Assembly (NCBI GenBank): GCA_022823235.1
Contig: JAJDXO010000028.1
Coordinates: forward strand, 41,287 to 105,286
From: Rhodospirillales bacterium
GTDB taxonomy: Bacteria; Pseudomonadota; Alphaproteobacteria; Rhodospirillales; UBA2165
DNA length: 64,000 nucleotides
Direction of reading: 5' to 3'
Shown: one piece after another, positions 25,262-34,081 of the stretch
Layout: the number at the start of each line of letters is the position of its first letter
Numbering within the stretch: position 1 is the first letter of the stretch
Notes under the pieces: generated by a model
Seen by the model: only the letters and a program-made list of their open reading frames with translations
Told to the model about the DNA's origin: nothing
The model's database searches: none
Made by a program: the position numbers and the translations under genes

Positions 25262-25699
25262 ATGGCGATCCAGGTCCTTCCCCACTTGAACGCCGGCCTG
25301 AACGCCGTTGCAACGATCCTGCTGCTGGTCGGGTTTATCCTAATCCGCGGCGGCCGGAGGGACGCCCATCGCGCCGTCATGATCGCCGCCGGCTGCGTGT
25401 CGGGCGTGTTCCTGATCAGCTACGTAACGCTGCGGTTCTTTGCGCCCATATTCGAATTCCAGGGTGAAGGGCCGGTGCGTATCTTCTATTTCACGCTGCT
25501 CGCCACCCACGTCGTGCTTGCCATAACCATCGTGCCGATGGTGCTGATGACGGTGTGGCGGGCCTTTCGCGGCAACTTCGACGGCCACCGCGCCGTTGCC
25601 CGCTGGACGTGGCCGGTCTGGATGTATGTCTCGGTTTCGGGCATCGCGGTGTACGTGATGCTCTATCAGATCCACCCCGTCCAAACCGCCGGCCTCTGA
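25262..25699 (+). CDS. DUF420 (CtaM/YozB-like) membrane protein
   Basis: 145 residues, four hydrophobic helices: LPHLNAGLNAVATILLLVGFILIRGG, AVMIAAGCVSGVFLISYVTLRFF, FYFTLLATHVVLAITIVPMVLMT and WTWPVWMYVSVSGIAVYVMLYQI. Conserved His in HLNA, THV and HRA fit the DUF420 family. Its Bacillus/Staphylococcus homologue CtaM is needed for maturation of heme-copper oxidases. The gene stands divergent to ctaC and two genes before ctaB, which agrees with an assembly role. Confidence 0.9.
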   Translation: MAIQVLPHLNAGLNAVATILLLVGFILIRGGRRDAHRAVMIAAGCVSGVFLISYVTLRFFAPIFEFQGEGPVRIFYFTLLATHVVLAITIVPMVLMTVWRAFRGNFDGHRAVARWTWPVWMYVSVSGIAVYVMLYQIHPVQTAGL

Positions 25700-25711
25700 G
25701 GGCCGCCGCCG

Positions 25712-27130
25712 ATGTTGATGGCGCCCGCCTTCGAGACCCTGCCGCAAGGAAGCGGTCGCCGGCTGATGCGCGGCTGGGCGGCGCTCGCGGTGGCATCCCT
25801 GGCCTTGGCCGGCCTGTTCGCCGTACTGCTGGTGCTGTCCAGAATGCCGGTTGTCTCCGAAATGGTGCCGTGGCCCGCGGCCTTTTTCGAAAAGGGACTG
25901 GTCGCCCATGTCGCCCTGTCCTTCGCCGTCTGGTTCCTCGCCGTCCTCGCCTGCTTCGCCCAATGGGTGGCCGCCTCTTCACCGGCCGGCGGCCGCACCC
26001 AGCGGCTGGGCGAGGCGGGATTGGTACTGGCCGTCATTGGGACGGTGGCGATTATCACCCCGGCCTTCTTCGACGGCGAGCCGACCCTCAATAATTATAT
26101 TCCGGTGATCATCGATCCGGTTTTCTATGGCGGGCTGGTCCTGTTCGGCCTCGGCATCCTGATTGCCGTACTGCGCATGCTGATGGCCTTTGCCCGGGGC
26201 CCCAATCTGCTGGGCGCCGGCACGCCGCTGATCATGACCGCCGGAATATTGTTCGTTGCCTCAATGGCGGGGTTCGTGCTGGCGGCGTTGCGCCTCGACG
26301 GGGTTCCCGTCGACCACGATTTCAATGAGCGCCTGATGTGGGGCGGCGGCCATATGCTGCAGTTCGTCAATCTGGCGATGATGCTGACCGCCTGGGGGCT
26401 GCTCGCCGAAACCATGGCCGCCGGTTCGTTGGCCGGTCTCCGGCTTAACCGGTGGGCCGCCGGCCTGGCCTTCGTCGGCGGCCTGGCGGGGATTGGGTTC
26501 TTCGGCATATTCGATATTCAGACCGGGGAATTCCTCCAGGCCTTCACCGATCTCCAGTATGCCCTCGCCCCGCCGGCGCTGCTGTTTCTCGGCGGGGCCG
26601 CCTGGGCCGGCTGGCGGCGGCGCGACGCCGTCGATTGGACGGGGGTCGCGGGCCTGAGCCTCATCAGCTCGGTTATACTGTTCGCCGTCGGCGGCGCCTT
26701 CGGCTTGTTCGTCGACGGCGCCGATACGCGAACGCCCGCTCACTATCATGGGGTGATCGGCGGCATCAATCTCGCCTTCGTGGGGCTGTTCTATACCCGC
26801 TTCCTGCCGCTGGCCGGCCGGGACGCGGGTTCGGCCAAACTGGCCTCCTGGCAGATCGTAATTTATGCCGTCGGCCAGCTGCTGTTCGTCGCCGGCATGT
26901 TTGCCGCCGGCGGCATGGGCCAGGCGCGCAAGGTCGCGGGCGTCGGTTTCGATCCCGACACGGCCGCCGGCAAGCTGGCCGCCGGCATACAGTCGGGCGG
27001 CGGCGGCCTCGCCATCGTCGGCGGCGTGCTGTTCATTTACATCGCCGCGAAGGCGCTGCTCGGGGGAAATAAAACCTCGGGCCCTGAGCAAAAAGGGGAT
27101 GCGGAAACGCCGTCCCAAAGTGTAGGTTAG
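25712..27130 (+). CDS. Degenerate heme-copper-oxidase-like (CcoN/NorB-like) membrane protein
   Basis: 472 residues with about twelve helices in the fold order of oxidase subunit I. It keeps a helix-II His (H66, AHVALSFAVWF), a helix-VI His (H214, WGGGHMLQF) and a helix-X HxH pair (H344/H346, TPAHYHGVIGG), as cbb3/NOR-type subunits do. It has no helix-VII His-His pair and no cross-link Tyr after H214. So heme binding is plausible, but a complete CuB site is not. It lies 12 bases after DUF420 and before ctaB. It may be annotated as cbb3 subunit I, but no ccoO/ccoP is present. Role unknown: a heme sensor, heme transfer or a relic oxidase. Confidence 0.75.
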   Translation: MLMAPAFETLPQGSGRRLMRGWAALAVASLALAGLFAVLLVLSRMPVVSEMVPWPAAFFEKGLVAHVALSFAVWFLAVLACFAQWVAASSPAGGRTQRLGEAGLVLAVIGTVAIITPAFFDGEPTLNNYIPVIIDPVFYGGLVLFGLGILIAVLRMLMAFARGPNLLGAGTPLIMTAGILFVASMAGFVLAALRLDGVPVDHDFNERLMWGGGHMLQFVNLAMMLTAWGLLAETMAAGSLAGLRLNRWAAGLAFVGGLAGIGFFGIFDIQTGEFLQAFTDLQYALAPPALLFLGGAAWAGWRRRDAVDWTGVAGLSLISSVILFAVGGAFGLFVDGADTRTPAHYHGVIGGINLAFVGLFYTRFLPLAGRDAGSAKLASWQIVIYAVGQLLFVAGMFAAGGMGQARKVAGVGFDPDTAAGKLAAGIQSGGGGLAIVGGVLFIYIAAKALLGGNKTSGPEQKGDAETPSQSVG

Positions 27131-27173
27131 CCGCGCCGTTGTTTCTTCACTCGATGATCACCACATATCAAAG

Positions 27174-28109
27174 ATGACCGGTCCGTCAGAACACACCGCG
27201 CCCGTTACGACGACCCGCCCGAAGGCGGCAGCCCCCGCCGCCAACCGGCCGATCGTCGACTATGCCTTGCTGCTCAAGCCGCGGGTCATGTCGCTGGTGC
27301 TGTTCACCGGTTATGCGGGACTGGCGCTCGCGCCCGGATCCATCGATTGGCTGACCGGCCTCTTGGCCGTGATCTTCATCGGCCTGGGCGCGGGCGCGTC
27401 GGGCGCCATAAACATGTGGTACGACCGGGACATCGACGGCCGGATGGAGCGCACCATGCAACGCCCCATCCCCGGCGGACGGCTGAGGCCCGAAGCCGCG
27501 CTGGTCTATGGCACCGTTCTGGCCATCGTCTCGGTGGTCGGCATGGCCATCTGGGTAAATGCGGTCGCGGCCGCCCTGCTCGCCCTCACCATCGCTTTCT
27601 ATGTGTTCATTTACACCATCTGGCTGAAACGCCGCACCCCGCAAAATATCGTCATCGGCGGCGCGGCCGGCGCCATCCCGCCAATGATCGGCTGGGCGGC
27701 GGTCACCGGCGATGTCGGCCTCGGCGCGCTGGTCCTGTTCGCCATCATCTTCATGTGGACGCCCCCCCACTTCTGGGCCCTGTCCCTCTACCGTTCCGGC
27801 GACTATGAGAATGCCGGCGTGCCCATGCTGCCCGTGGTTTCGGGCGAGACCGAAACCAAAAAGCAGATTTTGATCTACACCTTGATTTTGGTGCCGATCA
27901 CCGTGGCTCCGGTTCCCGTCGGCATGACCAGCGTCTGGGGCGGCGCGGCAATCGCCCTATTCGGCCTCAATTTCATCCGCCACGCTATCCGTGTCCGGAG
28001 GGCCGAGGGCGCCGAAGCGCCCAGGAAGATGTTCCGCTATTCCATCCTCTATCTGTTCCTGGTTTTCGTGGCGCTGCTCGCCGATCACTGGATCGGCGCG
28101 CTGGCCTAG
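27174..28109 (+). CDS. ctaB: Heme o synthase (protoheme IX farnesyltransferase)
   Basis: 311 residues of the UbiA prenyltransferase fold. The Asp-rich motif is NMWYDRDIDGRMERTMQRP; KPRVMSLVLFTGYAGL and YTIWLKRRTPQNIVIGGAAGAIPPMIGW are heme o synthase signatures. It adds a farnesyl group to heme b, the first step to heme a for the aa3 oxidase encoded divergently. In many relatives ctaB lies between ctaD and cox11; here it is in the opposite-strand operon. Confidence 0.95.
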   Translation: MTGPSEHTAPVTTTRPKAAAPAANRPIVDYALLLKPRVMSLVLFTGYAGLALAPGSIDWLTGLLAVIFIGLGAGASGAINMWYDRDIDGRMERTMQRPIPGGRLRPEAALVYGTVLAIVSVVGMAIWVNAVAAALLALTIAFYVFIYTIWLKRRTPQNIVIGGAAGAIPPMIGWAAVTGDVGLGALVLFAIIFMWTPPHFWALSLYRSGDYENAGVPMLPVVSGETETKKQILIYTLILVPITVAPVPVGMTSVWGGAAIALFGLNFIRHAIRVRRAEGAEAPRKMFRYSILYLFLVFVALLADHWIGALA

Positions 28110-28116
28110 CCGGACA

Positions 28117-29607
28117 ATGAACGCCTATCGGGAACTGGAGGCGCGATTCGCGCGGCTGAGCGCCGTCGGTCAGGCGGCCATGCATCTCCACTGGGACCAG
28201 TCCGTCATGATGCCGCCGGGCGGCGCCGAAGCGCGGGGGGAGCAGTTGGCGGCGCTGAGCGCCATTCGTCATGAAATCCTCAGCGCCGACGTCACCGCGG
28301 ATCTGATCCAGGACGCCGAAATCCAGGGCGGCCTCGACGAGTGGCAACAGGCCAATTTGGGCGAGATGAAGCGCCGCTGGACCGGCGCCACCGCGGTCAG
28401 CGGCGATCTGGTCGCCGCCCTCGCCCGGGCGGTCACCGCGTGCGAAACCAAATGGCGCGACGCCCGGGCGTCGCGCGACTTCGCATCGGTCCGGCCCCTG
28501 TTGCAGACCGTCCTCGATCTGGTGATCGAGACCGCCGAAGCCCGCGCCGGGAAACTGAACCTCAGCCCCTACGACGCCCTGATGGAGAAGTACTCCCCGG
28601 GGATCACGTCCGAAAAAATCGATCTGGTGTTCGGTGATCTGGGCGCCTTCCTCCCGGATTTCCTGGGCCGGGTCATGGAGAAGCAGGCGGCGGAGCCGGC
28701 GCCATTGATCCCCGAAGGTCCGTTTCCCGCCGCCAGGCAACGGGAACTCGGCGAGGACATGATGCGCCGCCTGGGTTTCGATTTCGAGGCCGGCCGCCTG
28801 GATGAGAGCCTGCATCCCTTCTCCAGCGGCACCCATGGGGACCACCGTATCACCACCAAGTACAGCGACGACGATTTCGTTTTCGGGCTGATGGGCGTGC
28901 TGCACGAGACCGGCCATGCCCTCTACGAAAAGGGCCTGCCGGCCGACTGGCGCCGCCAGCCGGTGGGCGAGTCCCTCGGCATGGATATCCACGAAAGCCA
29001 GTCCCTGATTATCGAGATGCAGGCCTGCCGAAGCCCCGAGTTCCTGGGCTTCGCCGCGCCGCTCATGCGGGCGGCGTTCGGCGGCGACGGCGCGGCCTGG
29101 GACCCTGAAAACCTTGTCCGGCTCTATACCCGGGTGAAGCCCGGTTTCATCCGGGTCGATGCCGACGAGGTGACCTACCCGGCCCATGTCATCCTGCGCT
29201 ACGAATTGGAGCGCGCCCTGATCGGCGGCGATCTCACCCTCTCCGACCTGCCCGGCGCCTGGAACGACGGTATGGAGCGGCTGCTCGGCATCGTGCCGCC
29301 GGACGACGGCCTCGGCGTTCTCCAGGACATTCACTGGTACGACGGCGCCTTCGGCTATTTCCCGAGCTACACGTTGGGGGCCATCGGCGCGGCGCAGCTT
29401 TTCCATGCGGCGAGGCAAGCGGACGCGGACGTGTTGCCGGCCATCGGGCGCGGCGACTTCGGGCCGCTTTATGCGTGGCTCGGCGGGAACGTCCACGGCC
29501 TCGGCCGGCGCTATCCCTCCGAGGAGCTGCTCATCCGGGCCACCGGACGCCCCCTCGACGTCGAAACCTTCAAATCCCACCTCCGCGCCCGCTACCTGGA
29601 CGCCTAA
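28117..29607 (+). CDS. M32 family metallocarboxypeptidase
   Basis: 496 residues from the ATG at 28117, seven bases after ctaB. The zinc motif is HETGH (in GVLHETGHALYEKG), followed by ESLGMDIHESQS with the downstream ligand Glu, and the family's WDQSVMMPPGGAEAR near the N-terminus. M32 enzymes remove C-terminal residues in the cytoplasm. There is no signal peptide. It is probably co-transcribed with ctaB and thrC without functional linkage. Confidence 0.94.
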   Translation: MNAYRELEARFARLSAVGQAAMHLHWDQSVMMPPGGAEARGEQLAALSAIRHEILSADVTADLIQDAEIQGGLDEWQQANLGEMKRRWTGATAVSGDLVAALARAVTACETKWRDARASRDFASVRPLLQTVLDLVIETAEARAGKLNLSPYDALMEKYSPGITSEKIDLVFGDLGAFLPDFLGRVMEKQAAEPAPLIPEGPFPAARQRELGEDMMRRLGFDFEAGRLDESLHPFSSGTHGDHRITTKYSDDDFVFGLMGVLHETGHALYEKGLPADWRRQPVGESLGMDIHESQSLIIEMQACRSPEFLGFAAPLMRAAFGGDGAAWDPENLVRLYTRVKPGFIRVDADEVTYPAHVILRYELERALIGGDLTLSDLPGAWNDGMERLLGIVPPDDGLGVLQDIHWYDGAFGYFPSYTLGAIGAAQLFHAARQADADVLPAIGRGDFGPLYAWLGGNVHGLGRRYPSEELLIRATGRPLDVETFKSHLRARYLDA

Positions 29608-29632
29608 GCGCCCGCAAGATAGGGTGCGGCGC

Positions 29633-31036
29633 ATGAAGTACGTCTCCACCCGGGGCAAGGCCCCCGACCTCGATTTCGCCGATGTGCTGCTGACCGGGCT
29701 CGCCCGGGACGGCGGGCTTTACGTGCCCGGGGCATGGCCCAAGCTGAGCCGCGGCGAGATCAGGGAACTGCGGGGCCGCTCCTATGCCGACATTGCCGTC
29801 CGGGTGATGATCCCGTTCATCGGCGGCGACATCCCCGAAGCCGATTTCGCGGCCATGGTGCGGGAGACCTATGTGGGCTTCGGCCATCCGGCGGTGGCGC
29901 CGCTGAAACAGATCGACGAAGGCCAGTGGCTGTGCGAGCTGTTTCACGGGCCGACCCTGGCCTTCAAGGACTACCCCTTGCAGTTGGTCGGACGGCTGTT
30001 CGACCATGTGCTCTCAAAACGCGGCCGACGAGTGACCATCGTCGGCGCCACGTCGGGGGATACGGGATCGGCCGCCATTGAAGCCTGCCGGGACAAGGAC
30101 AGCATCGATATTTTCATTCTGCATCCGCACGGCCGGGTCACCGATGTCCAGCGCCGCCAGATGACTACGGTGACGTCCGCCAACGTCCACAACATCGCCA
30201 TCCAGGGCACCTTCGACGATTGCCAGGACATCGTGAAGGACCTGTTCGCCGATTTGGCGTTCCGCGACCGGTTCGGGCTCAGCGCCGTCAATTCCATCAA
30301 CTGGGCGCGGATCATGGCCCAGATCGTCTATTACTTCTCAAGCGCGCTTTCGCTCGGCGCGCCCGACCGCAAGGTCGCGTTCTCGGTGCCGACGGGCAAT
30401 TTCGGCAACGTCTACGCCGCCTTCGCCGCCGGCAGGCTGGGCCTCCCCATCGAAAAACTGATCGTCGGCTCGAACGCCAATGACATCCTCACCCGTTTCT
30501 TCGATAGCGGAACCATGGAAATGGCCGGCGTGGTGCCGACGCTGAGCCCGTCCATGGACATTCAGATTTCCAGCAACTTCGAGCGCTTGCTGTTCGAGCA
30601 CTATCGCCGGGACGGGCGGGCGGTGGACAAGGTGATGCGGCGCTTCCGCAAGAATGGCCACGTCAACTTCGGCAAGGCCCGCTGGCGCGCCATGCGCAAA
30701 CAATTCGAGGGCTACCGGGTCGGTGACAACGCCACCAAGGCGATGATCGGCGAGATCTACCGGCTGACCGGCGAGCTGTTGGATCCACATACCTCCATCG
30801 GGGTGGCGGCGGCCCGCGGCGCCGACACCGGCAACACGCCGGTGATCACCATGGCGACCGCGCATCCGGCTAAATTCCCCCGCGCGGTCGAGGAGGCCAC
30901 CGGCCGCCACCCGGCCCTGCCCCCCCGCCTCGCCGACCTGATGGGGCGCGAGGAGCGAATGGACGTCCTGCCCGCCGAGACCCGGGCGGTGGCCGATTTC
31001 ATCTCGGGCCGGCTCGCCGGAAGGCCCGCCGCGTGA
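29633..31036 (+). CDS. thrC: Threonine synthase
   Basis: 467 residues from the ATG at 29633. The N-terminus MKYVSTRGKAPDLDF, the PLP-Lys motif HGPTLAFKDYPLQL, GATSGDTGSAAIEAC and the phosphate-binding PTGNFGNVYAAF mark a type of threonine synthase common in proteobacteria. It converts O-phosphohomoserine to threonine. The link to an M16 protease gene by a 4-base overlap is a conserved alphaproteobacterial arrangement. Confidence 0.95.
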   Translation: MKYVSTRGKAPDLDFADVLLTGLARDGGLYVPGAWPKLSRGEIRELRGRSYADIAVRVMIPFIGGDIPEADFAAMVRETYVGFGHPAVAPLKQIDEGQWLCELFHGPTLAFKDYPLQLVGRLFDHVLSKRGRRVTIVGATSGDTGSAAIEACRDKDSIDIFILHPHGRVTDVQRRQMTTVTSANVHNIAIQGTFDDCQDIVKDLFADLAFRDRFGLSAVNSINWARIMAQIVYYFSSALSLGAPDRKVAFSVPTGNFGNVYAAFAAGRLGLPIEKLIVGSNANDILTRFFDSGTMEMAGVVPTLSPSMDIQISSNFERLLFEHYRRDGRAVDKVMRRFRKNGHVNFGKARWRAMRKQFEGYRVGDNATKAMIGEIYRLTGELLDPHTSIGVAAARGADTGNTPVITMATAHPAKFPRAVEEATGRHPALPPRLADLMGREERMDVLPAETRAVADFISGRLAGRPAA

Positions 31037-32292
31037 ACGTTCGGGTCAGCGAACTTCCCAATGGCATCCGGGTGGTAACCGACCCCATGCGGACCGTGGC
31101 CACCGTTTCCGTCGGCGCCTGGGTCGCCGTCGGTACCCGCCATGAAGACGCCGCCGTCAACGGCGTCTCTCATTTCCTCGAACACATGGCGTTCAAGGGA
31201 ACCGAGCGGCGCTCGGCCCAGGCCATCGTCGAGGAAATTGAAAGCGTCGGCGGCCACCTGAACGCCTATACGGCGCGGGAAAACACCGCCTATTTCGCCA
31301 AGGTGCTGGAGGACGATCTGCCGCTTGCCGTCGACGTTATTTCCGACATCCTCCTCAACCCGACCATGGCGGCGGACGAGGTGGAGCGTGAACGGGCGGT
31401 CATCCTGCAGGAAATCCACCAGGCCCACGACACCCCGGACGACGTGGTGTTCGACAAGTTTCAGGAAGCGGCCTTTCCCGGACAACCCATGGGACGGCCG
31501 GTATTGGGCGAGGCCGACATCATCGCCGGCCTGAGCCGCGACAGCATCGTCGGCTACATGCGGGAGCAGTATTCGGCCCCCCGTCTGGTGATTGCCGCCG
31601 CCGGCAAGGTTGATCACGACCGGTTCGTCGAACTGGCGGGCAATGCCTTCGATACGCTGCCGGCGGCCAATGGGCGCGCGCCCGTGGCGGCAAAGTACAC
31701 CGGCAGCGATTTCCGGGAGGACCGCAATTTGGAGCAGGTCCACATCCTACTCGGATTCGATGGCGTCGCCTTCGATGACGCGGGCTACTATCCCCTCGCC
31801 GTCCTCTCGACGCTGGTCGGCGGCGGCATGTCGTCGCGGCTGTTCCAGGAGGTGCGCGAGAAGCGCGGGCTGGTCTACTCCATCTATTCCTTTGCCGCCA
31901 ATTACGCCGACAGCGGCCTGTTCGGCATTTATGCGGGCACCGGCCCGGACGAGGTCGCCGAAGTGATGCCCATCGTCTGCGATGAGCTGGTGCGCCTCCA
32001 GGACGGCATGCCCGACGACGAAATCCGCCGTGCCCGGGCGCAGCTCAAGTCATCGACGTTGATGGCGCTCGAAAGCACCTCGTCCCGCTGCGAGGCCGCC
32101 GCCCGCCAGTTGCAGGTCTATGGCCGGACCGTTCCCCCCGACGAGGTGATCGAGCGCATCGACGCGGTCGGGGAATCGGACCTGATCAGGGCCGCTGAGC
32201 GGCTGGTCGCCAGTGCGCCGACGCTCGCGGCCATGGGCCCGACGGGAAAGCTCGAATCCTACGAAGAAATCGCCGGGCGGCTGACAGGGTGA
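31033..32292 (+). CDS. M16 family zinc peptidase (mitochondrial-processing-peptidase-like)
   Basis: 419 residues from a GTG overlapping the thrC stop. The inverted zinc motif is HFLEH, with the distal Glu in the downstream EEIESVGGHLNAYTARE region; the C-terminal half has VGGGMSSRLFQEVREKRGLVYSIYSF. There is no signal peptide, so it is probably cytoplasmic. This group is the bacterial relative of the mitochondrial processing peptidase beta subunit. Confidence 0.93.
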   Translation: MNVRVSELPNGIRVVTDPMRTVATVSVGAWVAVGTRHEDAAVNGVSHFLEHMAFKGTERRSAQAIVEEIESVGGHLNAYTARENTAYFAKVLEDDLPLAVDVISDILLNPTMAADEVERERAVILQEIHQAHDTPDDVVFDKFQEAAFPGQPMGRPVLGEADIIAGLSRDSIVGYMREQYSAPRLVIAAAGKVDHDRFVELAGNAFDTLPAANGRAPVAAKYTGSDFREDRNLEQVHILLGFDGVAFDDAGYYPLAVLSTLVGGGMSSRLFQEVREKRGLVYSIYSFAANYADSGLFGIYAGTGPDEVAEVMPIVCDELVRLQDGMPDDEIRRARAQLKSSTLMALESTSSRCEAAARQLQVYGRTVPPDEVIERIDAVGESDLIRAAERLVASAPTLAAMGPTGKLESYEEIAGRLTG

Positions 32293-33248
32293 ACGATCGG
32301 TCACCTTCCGATGCGGAGGGCCGCCGGGAAACCGTCGTGTTCGCCCTGCCCAAGCCCACCGCAACCCTCGATCTCGCGATGGACGACGGCGCGCCGATAC
32401 GCGTCGTGCGCCACGGCAACCCGTCCGGGCCGCGCGTGGTGCTGAGCCACGGCAACGGCTTCGCCAGCGATTCCTACTTCCCGTTCTGGCGGCTGATGCT
32501 GGAGCGGTTCGACCTCGCCTTGTTCGATATTCGCAACTGCGGGCGCAACCCGTTCCACGCCGCCGAGCCGCACGGCTACCGGCGCTTCGCGCGCGACAAC
32601 GCGGCGGTGCATGCGGCGATCGCGAGGGAATGGGGCAGGAAGACCACGATCGGCGTTTTCCACTCCATGTCGGCGATCGCGGCGTTGCTCGCGGTGGCCG
32701 ACGGCGACTGGCACTGGGATGCGCTGGTGCTGTTCGATCCGCCGGTGGTCCCGCCGGAAGGGAACCCGCTGCGGGACCAGCTGATGACCTCGGGCGGGTT
32801 GCTGCGCGATGCCGCCCGGATGCGACAGAACAGGTTCCGGACTCCCGAGGAGTTGGCCGAGGTGTTCCGTTACATGCCCCGCTTCCGCCGCCTGCGGAAA
32901 GGAGTGGCGGAACTCAACGCGCGCTCGGTGCTGCGTTTCGATCCCGCAAGCGGCGAATGGTTGCTCTGTTGCCCCGGCCCGGTCGAGGCCGATCTCTATG
33001 TCGAGGTCGCCGAACTGCCGATCTGGCGGAAGCCGGCCCCGCCGGCGCGCCCGCTCCTGATCGTCGGCGCCGACCCGGAGGCCGAGGACGCGACGAAATC
33101 CGGGCCCTGCTGCAAGCTGTTCTGCGAGACGTTCGGCATCGACTACGCCGTCGTGCCCGATACCAGCCACCTCCTGCAGCTCGAGGAGCCGGAACGGTGC
33201 TTCGCTCTGTTCAGCGGCTTCCTCGCCGACAACGGGATCGGCGCATGA
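32289..33248 (+). CDS. Alpha/beta hydrolase
   Basis: 319 residues from a GTG overlapping the M16 stop by 4 bases. The fold is shown by VVLSHGNGFASDSYFPFW (oxyanion HG), LFDIRNCGRNPFH, the nucleophile elbow GVFHSMSAIAALL and the late His in DTSHLLQLEEPE. The elbow reads F-H-S-M-S rather than G-x-S-x-G. The substrate is unknown. It is the last gene of the ctaB-thrC unit and ends convergent to yqgE. Confidence 0.82.
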   Translation: MNDRSPSDAEGRRETVVFALPKPTATLDLAMDDGAPIRVVRHGNPSGPRVVLSHGNGFASDSYFPFWRLMLERFDLALFDIRNCGRNPFHAAEPHGYRRFARDNAAVHAAIAREWGRKTTIGVFHSMSAIAALLAVADGDWHWDALVLFDPPVVPPEGNPLRDQLMTSGGLLRDAARMRQNRFRTPEELAEVFRYMPRFRRLRKGVAELNARSVLRFDPASGEWLLCCPGPVEADLYVEVAELPIWRKPAPPARPLLIVGADPEAEDATKSGPCCKLFCETFGIDYAVVPDTSHLLQLEEPERCFALFSGFLADNGIGA

Positions 33249-33263
33249 CTTGGAACTCGACGC

Positions 33264-33863
33264 TCAGGCGTGACCGGCCTCGTCGGAGAGCATCCGGGGA
33301 TCGATCCCCAGCTTGCCGATGGCCCGTTCCCACTTGTTGTCGAGATTGAGGTCGAACACCAACTCCGGATCGGCGGGCGCCTGCAGCCAGCCGTTCGCCT
33401 TGATCTCGTCATCCAATTGACCCGGCCCCCAGCCGGCATAGCCGAGCGCCAGCAGGCTTTTTTGAGGTCCCCGGCCCCGGGCGATGGCCTTCAGGATATC
33501 GACCGTCGCCGTCAGCGCGATGCCGTCGTCGACGGGAAGCGTGGCCTCTTGAGAGTAATCGGCGCTGTGGAGCACGAAACCGCGGCCTGCCTCCACCGGA
33601 CCGCCCACATGGACGCGGACGTCGGTGGCGCCGATTTCTTCCTCGATTCCCAACTGCTCGAGCAGGTCCGGGAAGGTGAGCGAGTCGAGCGCCTGATTGA
33701 GCACCAGACCCATGGCGCCTTCCGGCGTGTGGGCGCACATGTAGATGACCGTCTTGACAAACCGCTCGTCCTGCATCCCGGGCATGGCGATCAGCAGCTG
33801 GCCGGACAGGAAGGGATCGTCGCTTTGATCGTTGTCGCCGGGGGTCTCGTCTGAACTGGACAT
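33264..33863 (-). CDS. YqgE/AlgH family protein
   Basis: 199 residues. [40 protein letters not shown] is the unmistakable N-terminal signature, with [17 protein letters not shown] in the middle and [19 protein letters not shown] near the end. Small cytoplasmic protein, often called a transcriptional regulator, but its activity is unproven. It is convergent with the hydrolase and divergent from the DsbD-like gene. Confidence 0.95.
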   Translation of the reverse strand: MSSSDETPGDNDQSDDPFLSGQLLIAMPGMQDERFVKTVIYMCAHTPEGAMGLVLNQALDSLTFPDLLEQLGIEEEIGATDVRVHVGGPVEAGRGFVLHSADYSQEATLPVDDGIALTATVDILKAIARGRGPQKSLLALGYAGWGPGQLDDEIKANGWLQAPADPELVFDLNLDNKWERAIGKLGIDPRMLSDEAGHA

Positions 33864-34081
33864 TTCCGGGAATGATCCTCTTTTTCCGTCGTTATTCTTC
33901 AGCGCCGAACCGCAGGTATTCTGTCATACACCGTATAGTTATCAAAGGGTGGCTCTACACGGCGGGTAAAGTTCCCGTGAACTAACGCCGAGGTGATTTC
34001 GATGCCGCCGTTCATGCCTGTATATGTTCGGCGAATGCTGGTCCTAACCGCGCCAAATGGCGCTAACATGTGGTTTGAGCC

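Noticed and set aside
25712-27130. Annotating the oxidase-like gene as ccoN of a cbb3 oxidase
   Set aside because: The helix-VII His pair is missing and there are no ccoO, ccoP or ccoQ genes.
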